This document shows, one piece after another, positions 6,652-14,156 of a DNA stretch of 19,537 bases. Position 1 is the stretch's first letter. Each line of letters opens with the position of its first letter. Under the pieces are notes generated by a model. The model saw only the letters and a list, made by a program, of their open reading frames with translations, did not search any database and had not been told where the DNA came from. The DNA comes from JAWLCQ01 sp041687095 (GTDB lineage: Bacteria > Planctomycetota > Phycisphaerae > SM23-33), in contig JAWLCQ010000082.1 of assembly GCA_041687095.1 (NCBI GenBank), positions 1 to 19,537 of the forward strand, written 5' to 3'. The position numbers and the translations under genes were made by a program.

Positions 6652-7731
6652 CTACTCCCGCCACTGCATCGTGACGCGCTCGGTTTCGATGGCTCGGCTG
6701 CGGTGGAGTTCGATCTGACGGCGAAGCATGCGCCCCGCGGCACGGCCGATCTCGGTGACCGGAAGCGCCAGGGCGGTCTGCCCCTCCAAGGGATCGTCGT
6801 CCGTCACGCCCAGCAGCCGCACCCCATCCCACCGTGCCTCGCGGAGGCCTCGCAGCGCCCCTCGCGCCAAGGGCGTTCCCGAGGCGAGAAGCACATCGGC
6901 GTCGGGGCAGGCGTGGAGCAGTCGCATGGCCTCGCGGCAGCCGAAGGCCTCGTCCACGTCGTCGTGATCGGCGAGGACGATGCGCTCGGGGGGCACGGGC
7001 AGCCCTTCTCGCTCCAGCCGCCTGAGCACCTGGTCAAGGACGTGCCCGTCCTCACCGCTCGCGCCCCGCCCCATCTCGATGGTGCCCAGGAAGCACGGCC
7101 GTCGCGCCCCCCACAGCCCGAGCCGCTCCGCCACCATCTCCGCCGCCCGCGCGTTGTCCTGAACCACGCGCGGGTAGGACGCCCGATACCCGCGCCCGAT
7201 CACCACGGTCGGGAGCCCCATCTCCCACAGCGCGGCCATCTCCTCCTCGCTGAGGCGGGCGTTGACGGCGAGGGCGTGCAGGAAGCCCCCGTCCACCATC
7301 TGCCGCAGGCGGGCGAAGCGCGTGGGCTTCCACTCCTCCGCCGCCGGGATCGCCGTCAACTGCGTCATGTAGCCCCGCGGGGGGCACAGCTCCTCGGACA
7401 GGCCGCGGAAGAGCTTGCAGACGTAGGGGTGGCTGAGGTCAAAGAAGTCGTGGACGACCACCCCGACCTCGATCAGCCCGGTGAGGCGGCGGGTGGGGTC
7501 GGCGAGGAAGGTCCCGCGGCCCGGGCGGGCGACGAGGAGGCCCTCATCCACCAGGGCGCGGATGGCCTTACGGAGCGTGATGGGATGCACGCCGTATGAC
7601 TCGGCGAGCACGCGGTTGCCCGGCAGCCGGCCCGTGGCGAAGCGGCCGCGAAGAATGTCGCACCGCAGCCGCTGCGCGACCTCGGGATGCTTGGGCGCCG
7701 TATCGGCAGAAGTTTTTTCCTGGTTCACCAT
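6652..7731 (-). CDS. GntR-type regulator with LacI-like sensor domain
   Basis: A 359-residue transcription factor. The N-terminal 80 residues form a GntR winged helix-turn-helix (GRLPGNRVLAESYGVHPITL, then RKAIRALVDEGLLVARPGRGTF). From about residue 85 (GLIEVGVVVHDFFDLSHPY) the protein continues as a LacI/periplasmic-binding-protein-like sugar sensor, ending with a segment like PVTEIGRAAGRMLRRQIE. This AraR-like architecture usually represses carbohydrate genes until a sugar is bound. It is divergent from a secreted glycoside-hydrolase-like gene and a sulfatase, with a palindromic GTAC-containing site between them, so it is the likely local regulator and may also regulate itself. The ATG at 7729-7731 has only a weak AGG ribosome site. 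The inducer is unknown. Confidence 0.9.
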   Translation of the reverse strand: MVNQEKTSADTAPKHPEVAQRLRCDILRGRFATGRLPGNRVLAESYGVHPITLRKAIRALVDEGLLVARPGRGTFLADPTRRLTGLIEVGVVVHDFFDLSHPYVCKLFRGLSEELCPPRGYMTQLTAIPAAEEWKPTRFARLRQMVDGGFLHALAVNARLSEEEMAALWEMGLPTVVIGRGYRASYPRVVQDNARAAEMVAERLGLWGARRPCFLGTIEMGRGASGEDGHVLDQVLRRLEREGLPVPPERIVLADHDDVDEAFGCREAMRLLHACPDADVLLASGTPLARGALRGLREARWDGVRLLGVTDDDPLEGQTALALPVTEIGRAAGRMLRRQIELHRSRAIETERVTMQWRE

Positions 7732-7736
7732 TTACC

Positions 7737-7763
7737 TATAGTCCGGTACATAGTACAGTACCG
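7737..7763 (+). promoter_or_regulatory. Candidate promoter -10 and GTAC palindromic operator
   Basis: CGGTAC at 7744-7749 and GTACCG at 7758-7763 form a 20-bp palindrome with an 8-base centre that itself contains another GTAC. AraR-type GntR/LacI hybrids bind palindromes with a GTAC core, so this fits an operator of the divergent regulator. On the plus strand TATAGT (7737-7742) just upstream could be the -10 of the hydrolase operon, which would place the start site inside the palindrome, a repression layout. The -35 match is poor (TTTTTC at 7714-7719). Confidence 0.55.
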
Positions 7764-7859
7764 CGCGGCCAGCCGGATGGCAACCCGGTCGGCGTGCGGA
7801 AAAAACCGGTCGGTGACAGGATACGGGTCCCGGGACCCAATGGAAAGGGAGCGGCTGAT

Positions 7860-10800
7860 ATGAACGCGCAGCTATGGTTGAGCGGTTGGCTGGTTCTGGG
7901 ACTGTGCGCGGGGGCGCTGCCGGGCGCCCCGGGGCCCGCCGCCGAGGGGCCCGCTGCCGACGCGCCCGACGTCGCCGCGGGCTACGTGTGCCCGACGCTC
8001 GCGATCCCCCACGCCTCCACGCCCCCGACGATCGACGGGGCCGTCGATGACGCCGAGTGGCAGTCCGCCTTCAGCGCCGACGCCCTCGGGACCGTTCGCG
8101 GACAACTCAGCCTCCGCCGCACGCGCTGGTGGGTCGCCTGGGATGAGAAGAACCTCTACGTCGCCATGCGCTCGCCCCTGCGGAACGGCGAGCGGCTGAT
8201 CCAACGCAACCGCCTGCTGGACGGCGACGAGTCGGTCATCTGGGACGACTGCTACGAGTTCTGGATCGACGTCGGCGCCAAAACCTCCGGGGGGCACGAG
8301 TGCTACGTGCAGTACCTGGGCAACCTCGCGGGGGCCGTCTACGACAACCTCCGCCTGCCCGCCATCGGCATCCGGCGGATGGGCTACGCGGCGGGGTGGG
8401 CCCCGCGGAACCGCATCGTTGAGCGCGACGGGGTGCGGGTCTGGGAGATGGAGGTCGCCGTCCCCTTCGCCTCGCTGCAGCTCGCCAAGCCCTTCGCCCC
8501 CGGGCAGGTCGTGAAGATGGTCCTCGCCCGCAACTACAAGCGGCCGTGGGAGCAGAACTCGCTGGGCGCGTTCGGATCGACGGAGGGCTTCGCATCGCTG
8601 GTCCTGTCCAAGGACGTCCCCGCCCTGCACCTGCTGGGCGTGGGCGATCCCGCCGGGGACACCGTGGGCGTGACGCTGGCGGGGCACGACGCGAAGGGCC
8701 GCGACATCGCGTGGTCGTACGCCGACGACGCGGGCGTGAGCGAGAGCGGAACCGCCAAGGCGGGGACGGACGCACCGAAGGTGCTCGTGGACAAGCCCGC
8801 CCTCTCGCCCGCGGGGAAGGGCAGCTACCGCATCCGCGCGACCACGGACGACGGGAAGGGCGGGCGAACCGTCCTGCTCGACTGGTGCTCGCAGCGGTCG
8901 TACGGGATGGCCGACAAGCGGGCGGACGTCCTCGACGCCGCCTTCGAGGACGGCGGGCAGGTTGCCCTGGATATGGCGTACAACCCCATCCGCGATTACG
9001 TCCGCGTGACGGGGGACTTCATCGACTACGACGACCGTGCCCGCATCGCCAAGGGCATCGCGACGGTCACCGATGAGTCGGGCAAGGTGCTCGCGACGCA
9101 GGAACTGACCATCGACGACAAGGCGTACATGCGCGGCGTGCTCCGCCCGGGCGAACTGACGCCCGGCAAGTACCTCGCGAAGCTCACCTGCCTCGACGCC
9201 GCCGGTGAAACCGTCCTCCAGCGCGAGAAGGACTTCCTCCGCCGCGACCACGCCAAGGAGTTCGCTTGGTGGAACACCAAGCACGGCCGCCTCGATACCC
9301 GCGTCCCCAGCCCCTGGACGCCGGTGGCGTACAAGGACGGCGTGCTGGGCGTCTGGGGCCGCGAGATGAAGGTCGGGCCCGAAGGCCTGCCGGAATCCAT
9401 CACCACACAGGAATTGCCCATGCTTCGCGGGCCCGTCCAGATGGAGGTGACGTTGCCCGACGCGGCCGCGAATCTGGGGAATCCCTCGCCCATCGAAGTG
9501 AAGCTCGCGAGCGATCCGAGGGTGACCGCCCGCGCGGCCGCGGACCGGGGACCGGTCCGAGTCGAGTCCGAGGTGACGGCCGAGTTCGACGGGATGTACC
9601 GCGTCCGCCTGACCCTCTCGCCCCGCGACGGAAAGCCCGTCACGCTCAAGGCGGTCCGCATGGTCGTCCCCCTCGCCGCCCCCTTCGACCGCTACCTCCA
9701 CGCCTCGGGCGAGGGCATCCGCTGGGGCTACGATTGCCGCTCCCTGCCCACCGAGAAGCTCGGGCCCGTCTGGGATTCCACCGTGGTCGACGGGCAGCGG
9801 ATGACCGTGGGATCGTTCATCCCGTTCCTGTGGGTCGGGTGTCCCAAGGGGGGGCTCGCCTGGTTCGCCGACAGCGACCAGGGCTGGGTCCCCAACGACA
9901 AGGTCCCCGCCATCGAGATCTACCGTCCGGTACGGGGAGGGCAACTCCTTCTCGATGCCGAGAAGAAAGGGTTTGACTGGATTCAGGGCTGCGACATCGT
10001 CTTCAACTTCATCAGCAGCGACTTTGAGCTGAAGGAACCCCGCACCATCGAGTTCGCCTTCCAGGCGACCCCGGTCAAGCCGATGCACAAGGGCTGGCGG
10101 GCCGATCCGTGGTCCATCGCCGACACCTTCGCCGAGTACCAGTGCGCCCAGAAGGTCGGCTCCGATCGCCGCGCCTCGCCCGTCCCCTGGACCTTCGACG
10201 TCGACAAGTGCCGCCAGATGGTTGAGAAGCAGCACAACTCGACCAACGGGTACTGGTTCGGGATCGACAAGTACCCCGCGACGGCGGTCCCGTACTCGAG
10301 GCACAACGAGCTGGTCCCCCGCCACATGGTCCCCGAGGCCGCGTACCTCGCGGAGCACTGGAACATGCAGAACTCGTGGCACATCTTCTACGACCGGTCG
10401 ATGATCGACTACTTCATCCACCACTACGCCCAGTGGTGCGAGCAGACGGGCATCGACGGGATCTACAGCGACAACGTCCGCCCCGAGCCGTGCTGGAACG
10501 TCGAGGCGGGGCGGGGCTACCGCCTGCCCGACGGGCGCGTGCAGCCGGCGTACAACCTCTTCGGCGTTCGCGAGTACTTCCTCCGCATGCGGGCGGCCTT
10601 CGATGAGCTGGGCAAGCGGGACAAGATCGTCATCCACATGACGCACAACATGGTCATCCCGTGGATCGGCGCCGCCGACATCGCCTACGAGGGCGAGGAC
10701 GGCGGGATCGACCCCAAGAGCCCCCGTGACCACATGGACACCTGGCCGATCGAACGCCTCATGATGGACATCCCGCACCAGTGGGGCGTCGCGGTGAAGT

Positions 10801-11333
10801 TCATGCCCACCGGGCTGGGCAACGGGACGGGTTGGCCGGCGGAGCTGGTGCGGGCGAGGGCGCGGGCGTGGATGGGGCACGTGGGGCTCTTCGACATCGT
10901 CCCCGACCGTCACATCGCCAACCCCCAGTTCTTCGCCGCCCGCGACCGCTTCGGCATCGAGGCCGACGACGTGACGTTCGCGGGGTTCTGGGACGTCGAG
11001 TCGCCCGTGCGCTGCGAGGACAAGGACGTGTACGTCTCCGCGTGGAAGCGCCCGGGCAAGGTCCTGCTGCTGGTCGTCAACGAGCGCAACGCGAAGGACG
11101 CCGTGAACGCGGCGGTCCGCCTCGATCCCAAGGTGCTCGGCCTGCCCGACGCGACGGACTGGAAGGTCTACGACGCCGAGCAGCTCGCGACGTACACCGC
11201 GCTCGACGCGGACGGGAACGCGGTGAAGGTCTCCGACGCCCACGTGAAGCCCCTGGGCCTCTCGCCCGACGGGACGATCACCGTCCCGGTAGGGCGGCAC
11301 GACTACCGGCAGATCATCGTCGAGGCAGAATGA
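7860..11333 (+). CDS. Large secreted CBM9-like / glycoside-hydrolase-like protein
   Basis: A 1157-residue protein with an N-terminal hydrophobic export signal (residues 5-22). The signal is unusual because no Lys or Arg precedes it. A CBM9/DOMON-like carbohydrate-binding domain follows at about 55-275 (TIDGAVDDAEWQ, AWDEKNLYVAM, YEFWIDVG). The middle section is beta-rich. The FQATPVKP motif near 734-741 is a landmark I associate with GH123-like and DUF6067 hydrolase-like proteins. A probable TIM barrel lies at about 760-1020, with GIDGIYSDN (864-872), IVIHMTHNM and AYEGEDGG carrying acidic residues at expected strand ends. A final beta domain closes the protein. A GGAAAGGGAG ribosome site precedes ATG 7860. 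The stop overlaps the sulfatase start. It probably acts outside the cytoplasm on a glycan; the family assignment is moderate and the substrate unknown. Confidence 0.8.
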   Translation: MNAQLWLSGWLVLGLCAGALPGAPGPAAEGPAADAPDVAAGYVCPTLAIPHASTPPTIDGAVDDAEWQSAFSADALGTVRGQLSLRRTRWWVAWDEKNLYVAMRSPLRNGERLIQRNRLLDGDESVIWDDCYEFWIDVGAKTSGGHECYVQYLGNLAGAVYDNLRLPAIGIRRMGYAAGWAPRNRIVERDGVRVWEMEVAVPFASLQLAKPFAPGQVVKMVLARNYKRPWEQNSLGAFGSTEGFASLVLSKDVPALHLLGVGDPAGDTVGVTLAGHDAKGRDIAWSYADDAGVSESGTAKAGTDAPKVLVDKPALSPAGKGSYRIRATTDDGKGGRTVLLDWCSQRSYGMADKRADVLDAAFEDGGQVALDMAYNPIRDYVRVTGDFIDYDDRARIAKGIATVTDESGKVLATQELTIDDKAYMRGVLRPGELTPGKYLAKLTCLDAAGETVLQREKDFLRRDHAKEFAWWNTKHGRLDTRVPSPWTPVAYKDGVLGVWGREMKVGPEGLPESITTQELPMLRGPVQMEVTLPDAAANLGNPSPIEVKLASDPRVTARAAADRGPVRVESEVTAEFDGMYRVRLTLSPRDGKPVTLKAVRMVVPLAAPFDRYLHASGEGIRWGYDCRSLPTEKLGPVWDSTVVDGQRMTVGSFIPFLWVGCPKGGLAWFADSDQGWVPNDKVPAIEIYRPVRGGQLLLDAEKKGFDWIQGCDIVFNFISSDFELKEPRTIEFAFQATPVKPMHKGWRADPWSIADTFAEYQCAQKVGSDRRASPVPWTFDVDKCRQMVEKQHNSTNGYWFGIDKYPATAVPYSRHNELVPRHMVPEAAYLAEHWNMQNSWHIFYDRSMIDYFIHHYAQWCEQTGIDGIYSDNVRPEPCWNVEAGRGYRLPDGRVQPAYNLFGVREYFLRMRAAFDELGKRDKIVIHMTHNMVIPWIGAADIAYEGEDGGIDPKSPRDHMDTWPIERLMMDIPHQWGVAVKFMPTGLGNGTGWPAELVRARARAWMGHVGLFDIVPDRHIANPQFFAARDRFGIEADDVTFAGFWDVESPVRCEDKDVYVSAWKRPGKVLLLVVNERNAKDAVNAAVRLDPKVLGLPDATDWKVYDAEQLATYTALDADGNAVKVSDAHVKPLGLSPDGTITVPVGRHDYRQIIVEAE

Positions 11334-12760
11334 CGACCTCGCCCCCCAACATCCTCCTGATCCTCGCCGACCAGTGGCGGTTCGACTGCCTCGGGGCCCT
11401 CGGGCACCCGGCGGTCCGCACGCCGAACCTCGACCGCCTCGCCGAGCGCGGCGTGCTGTTCACATCGGCCTACGCGCCGACCACGCCCTGCGGGCCCGCG
11501 CGGGCGTCGGTGTTCACCGGCCGCTACCCCGACGCGCACGGGCTGTGCAGCGGGCATAACCACCTCGACCCGCCCGACCGGCCCGTCCTGCCCGAGATGC
11601 TCCAGCAGGCGGGCTATGAGACCGCCCTGGTGGGCAAGCTGCACCTCAAGCCCCTCACCCGCCGCTACGGGTTCGCCCACTGCCTGCGGAGCGACTCGTT
11701 CTGCACACTCTACGACCCCGAGGAGGTGACGGACTCGGCCTACGTCCGCTGGCTGCGCGAGACGCTGGGCGACGACGCCTCCGCCGACCTCGTCGCCCGC
11801 TTCGACGCCGACGAGGCCGCCTTCGCCTCCGACGAGCTTCGCTTCCTGCTGGGGTCCGACGTCGTCGACGAGGCCCACCACCCGACGACGTGGACCGCCC
11901 GCGAAATCGCCCGCCTGCTCCGCGAGCTGCCCGGAACGCGCGCGGGGCGGCCTTTCCTGGTCAACTGCTCGTTCTTCGGGCCCCATCAGCCCTACCGGTG
12001 CCCGGGGCGGTGGGGGACCCTGTTCGATCCCGCCGACGTGCCCCTGCCCGCCGACTTCCACGCGACGATGGAGGACAAGCCCATCCTCCGCCACTCGTGG
12101 CTGAGCGACCACCCCGCCCGCCGCCGCGAACGCGGCTGGACCGAGGACACGTACCGCACGCTGCTGGCCGCCTACTACGGCGGGATCGCGATGATCGACC
12201 ACTACGTGGGCGAGGTTCTGGGTGCGTTGGACGAGCGCGGGCTGTGGGACGACACGCTGGTGATCTTCTCGGCCGACCACGGGGACTACGCGGGGCAGTT
12301 CGGGTGCTTCTACAAGAGCATCCCCTACGAGGGCAGCGCCCACGTGCCGCTGATCGTCCACGACCCCTGCAACCCGCAGCCCGGTCGGCGGGAGGAGCGG
12401 GCGGTGAGCACGATCGACCTGTTCGCCACGCTGCTGCAGTGCGGCGGGGCGGCCGTGCCGGGGGACTCGGAGTCCCGCGACCTGCGGGACCTGCTGCTGC
12501 GCCCCAACGCCCCGTGGGATGATTCGGCGCTGCACAAGGAGGGCCCGCGTTCGCTGCTCGTCCGCGGGAAGTGGAAGCTCCTCCGCGGACCCGGCGAGGG
12601 CGGCGAGATGGCGTACGAACTGTACGACCGCACGGAGGTCCCGCTCGACGGGACGAACCGCATCGACGACCCGCGGTGCGCGGACATCGCCTTCGCACTG
12701 CGCGCGGAGCTGGACGCGTGGCACGAGCGTCAGGACGCGGCAGCGGGGCGAATGAAGTGA
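11330..12760 (+). CDS. Type I sulfatase (formylglycine-dependent arylsulfatase family)
   Basis: A 476-residue member of the alkaline phosphatase/sulfatase superfamily that would remove sulfate esters. NILLILADQWRFD near the N-terminus supplies the first metal ligand (D14). TPCGPARASVFTGRYP holds the C-x-P-x-R signature with Cys54 as the residue converted to formylglycine and Arg58. IFSADHGDY (D316, H317) supplies later metal ligands. The length is normal for the S1 family, and the sequence style is like choline-sulfatase or heparan-sulfatase-type enzymes, but substrate cannot be read. No signal peptide is visible at the chosen start, so it may be cytoplasmic or exported by another route. Its ATG overlaps the upstream stop codon (ATGA), indicating translational coupling. 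A maturation enzyme is not encoded in this window. Confidence 0.95.
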   Translation: MTTSPPNILLILADQWRFDCLGALGHPAVRTPNLDRLAERGVLFTSAYAPTTPCGPARASVFTGRYPDAHGLCSGHNHLDPPDRPVLPEMLQQAGYETALVGKLHLKPLTRRYGFAHCLRSDSFCTLYDPEEVTDSAYVRWLRETLGDDASADLVARFDADEAAFASDELRFLLGSDVVDEAHHPTTWTAREIARLLRELPGTRAGRPFLVNCSFFGPHQPYRCPGRWGTLFDPADVPLPADFHATMEDKPILRHSWLSDHPARRRERGWTEDTYRTLLAAYYGGIAMIDHYVGEVLGALDERGLWDDTLVIFSADHGDYAGQFGCFYKSIPYEGSAHVPLIVHDPCNPQPGRREERAVSTIDLFATLLQCGGAAVPGDSESRDLRDLLLRPNAPWDDSALHKEGPRSLLVRGKWKLLRGPGEGGEMAYELYDRTEVPLDGTNRIDDPRCADIAFALRAELDAWHERQDAAAGRMK

Positions 12761-12824
12761 ACGCCAAAGGGCAAGCCCCGGTCAGATCGCGAGCAGGATC
12801 CGACCGGGGCTTGCCATTTGGCGT
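12761..12824 (+). terminator. Strong hairpin terminator after the sulfatase gene
   Basis: A 23-bp stem (12761-12783 with 12802-12824) carries a single mismatch and an 18-base loop, beginning at the base after the sulfatase stop codon and followed by CCGTTT. The stem includes AAGCCCCGGTC/GACCGGGGCTT. It fits an intrinsic terminator of the hydrolase-sulfatase operon, though the T-tract is short. Confidence 0.75.
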
Positions 12825-12864
12825 CCGTTTCCGGGAACCGACCCGTCAACGAATGAACGGATCA

Positions 12865-12965
12865 TACGCATCCCAAGCAATTCATGCGCACCTTTGGTTT
12901 GACGTGGTTGCTCCGCTACGCTTCGCAAACCACGGCATCCACGCATGAATCAAATGGGATGCGTA
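12865..12965 (-). repeat. MITE-like element with TACGCATCCCA ends, copy 1
   Basis: A 101-bp unit has perfect 11-bp terminal inverted repeats TACGCATCCCA / TGGGATGCGTA and an inner inverted repeat around CCGTGGTTTGC / GGAGCAACCACG. Read on the minus strand it aligns along its whole length with 17249-17375, which carries about 26-30 extra bases near the centre. The immediate flanks both read TCA, possibly a target duplication but too short to be sure. It encodes no protein. Confidence 0.8.
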
Positions 12966-12989
12966 TCAACCAGTGAACCAATCAACCAA
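12966..12989. repeat. Tandem octamer array TCAACCAR-like x3
   Basis: Units TCAACCAG, TGAACCAA and TCAACCAA run directly into the stop codon of the minus-strand URO-D-like gene at 12990-12992 and directly abut the MITE-like element at 12965. The consensus equals that of the array at 103-126, which likewise lies just past the stop of a minus-strand gene. Confidence 0.8.
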
Positions 12990-14096
12990 TCACCGGTGCG
13001 CCCACTCCGCCGAGCGCTCCAGATACCGCTTGATGCCCTCGGGCGTGACGTTCCACGGGATGTGGTTGCCGATGCACATCATGTACCCGCCGGTCATCTT
13101 CGCGGTCTCGACCATGGAGCGGACCATGGCGTCGATCTCCTGGGGGTCGTTGCGGGTGAGGATGCGGTTGTCGCCCTCCCCGGCGAGGAAGAGGTTCTTC
13201 TCGGGGTGGCGGCGCGCGAGGGCCTTGTAGTCGGTGTAGGGCTCGGAGATGATCCCGCGGGCCCCGCAGGCGAGGACGTCGTCGGCGTAGGCGTCGATGC
13301 AGCCATCGACCATGAAGATGACCTCCTTGCCCGCGTCGCGGAGCAGGCCCCAGAACTCCTCGTAGCGCGGGAAGATGTACTTGTGCATCCACGCGGGGGA
13401 GCAGACGGGCCCGCGGGCGTTGACGATGTCGTCGTGGCAGACGACGTAGTCGACGGGCAGGCGGGCGAAGGTGCGGAAGACGCGGCGGTTGATCTCGGCG
13501 AACTCGTCCATGACCCGCTCGAAGCGGTCGTCGAGGCAGCATTCGAGGAACAGCTCCCACCCGAACGTCAGCAGCGGCCACATGAACATGGTGTTGTAGA
13601 ACCCGGTGCTCGCGGGCGTGTCGTCGGGGGCCCTGTCGCCCCATTCGGCGGGGTAGCGGGAGCGGTAGAGTTCGTAGAGCTTCGCCTCGTCGGAGAAGTC
13701 CTTGGCCTCGACGACGGGCAGGTCGGAGAAGTCGCCCTTGGCCAGCGGGCTGAAGGCGAAGACGTCCTCGGGGGTCTTGAAGAACGCCTCCCCGTGCTCC
13801 CAGGTGGCGGTCTCGCTGTCGCCCCAGCGGACGGTGTGCTTGTCGCTGTTGGAGCTGGGCCCGCTGGCCCCCAGGGTGGGGCGGGGCTTGGGGTCATCGG
13901 TGGCGGGGATGGACAGCGACAGGTGCGGGTACAGCTCCCGCAGGCGGAGGCGGCAGGAGCGGGGGTGGTCGTAGTAGTCGATGCCCGTGAGGTACGTCTC
14001 GGCGTCGGGGCAGGACCAGTGCTCCCAGTGGGGGATGGTCTTGGGGTTGCGGCCCAGAATGGCCATGAAGAAGGCGTTGTCGGCGTACTTGCTCAT
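12990..14096 (-). CDS. URO-D-family protein (uroporphyrinogen decarboxylase / corrinoid methyltransferase-like)
   Basis: A 368-residue protein of the uroporphyrinogen decarboxylase superfamily. Landmarks are the N-terminal NAFFMAILGRNPKTIPHWEH, DYVVCHDDIVNARGPVCSPAW in the middle, EVIFMVDGCIDAYADDV, IISEPYTDYKAL, and a C-terminal GGYMMCIGNHIPWNVTPEGI. The CIGNHIPW ending and the HDD motif are more like the numerous methyltransferase-type URO-D homologues (MtaA/CmuA relatives) of Planctomycetes and Lentisphaerae than true HemE, and no other haem gene is nearby. Function is therefore not assigned. I start at MSKYADNAFF because GGAG lies 8 bases upstream; the frame is open 17 codons further but that part is a repeat hairpin. 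It is transcribed towards the sulfatase locus and is separated from it by repeats. Confidence 0.85.
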   Translation of the reverse strand: MSKYADNAFFMAILGRNPKTIPHWEHWSCPDAETYLTGIDYYDHPRSCRLRLRELYPHLSLSIPATDDPKPRPTLGASGPSSNSDKHTVRWGDSETATWEHGEAFFKTPEDVFAFSPLAKGDFSDLPVVEAKDFSDEAKLYELYRSRYPAEWGDRAPDDTPASTGFYNTMFMWPLLTFGWELFLECCLDDRFERVMDEFAEINRRVFRTFARLPVDYVVCHDDIVNARGPVCSPAWMHKYIFPRYEEFWGLLRDAGKEVIFMVDGCIDAYADDVLACGARGIISEPYTDYKALARRHPEKNLFLAGEGDNRILTRNDPQEIDAMVRSMVETAKMTGGYMMCIGNHIPWNVTPEGIKRYLERSAEWAHR

Positions 14097-14116
14097 CGGG
14101 TGCTCCAGGGGGCAGG

Positions 14117-14155
14117 ATGACGAATGACGAATGACGTCATGCGTCATTCGTCATT
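14117..14155. repeat. ATGACGA heptads folding into a perfect 14-bp hairpin
   Basis: ATGACGA at 14117-14123, 14124-14130 and a partial third unit to 14136 are followed by loop TCATG (14137-14141) and the exact reverse complement (14142-14155). The hairpin sits in the 60-bp gap between the CNNM stop (14157-14159) and the URO-D start (14096). It could attenuate or terminate transcription coming from the transporter gene, but there is no T-tract on the minus strand. Confidence 0.75.
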
Positions 14156-14156
14156 G

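Noticed and set aside
7872..11300. Minus-strand open frame of 1142 codons
   Set aside because: Antisense shadow of the large hydrolase-like gene, which has domain motifs, a ribosome binding site and an ATGA overlap with the sulfatase.
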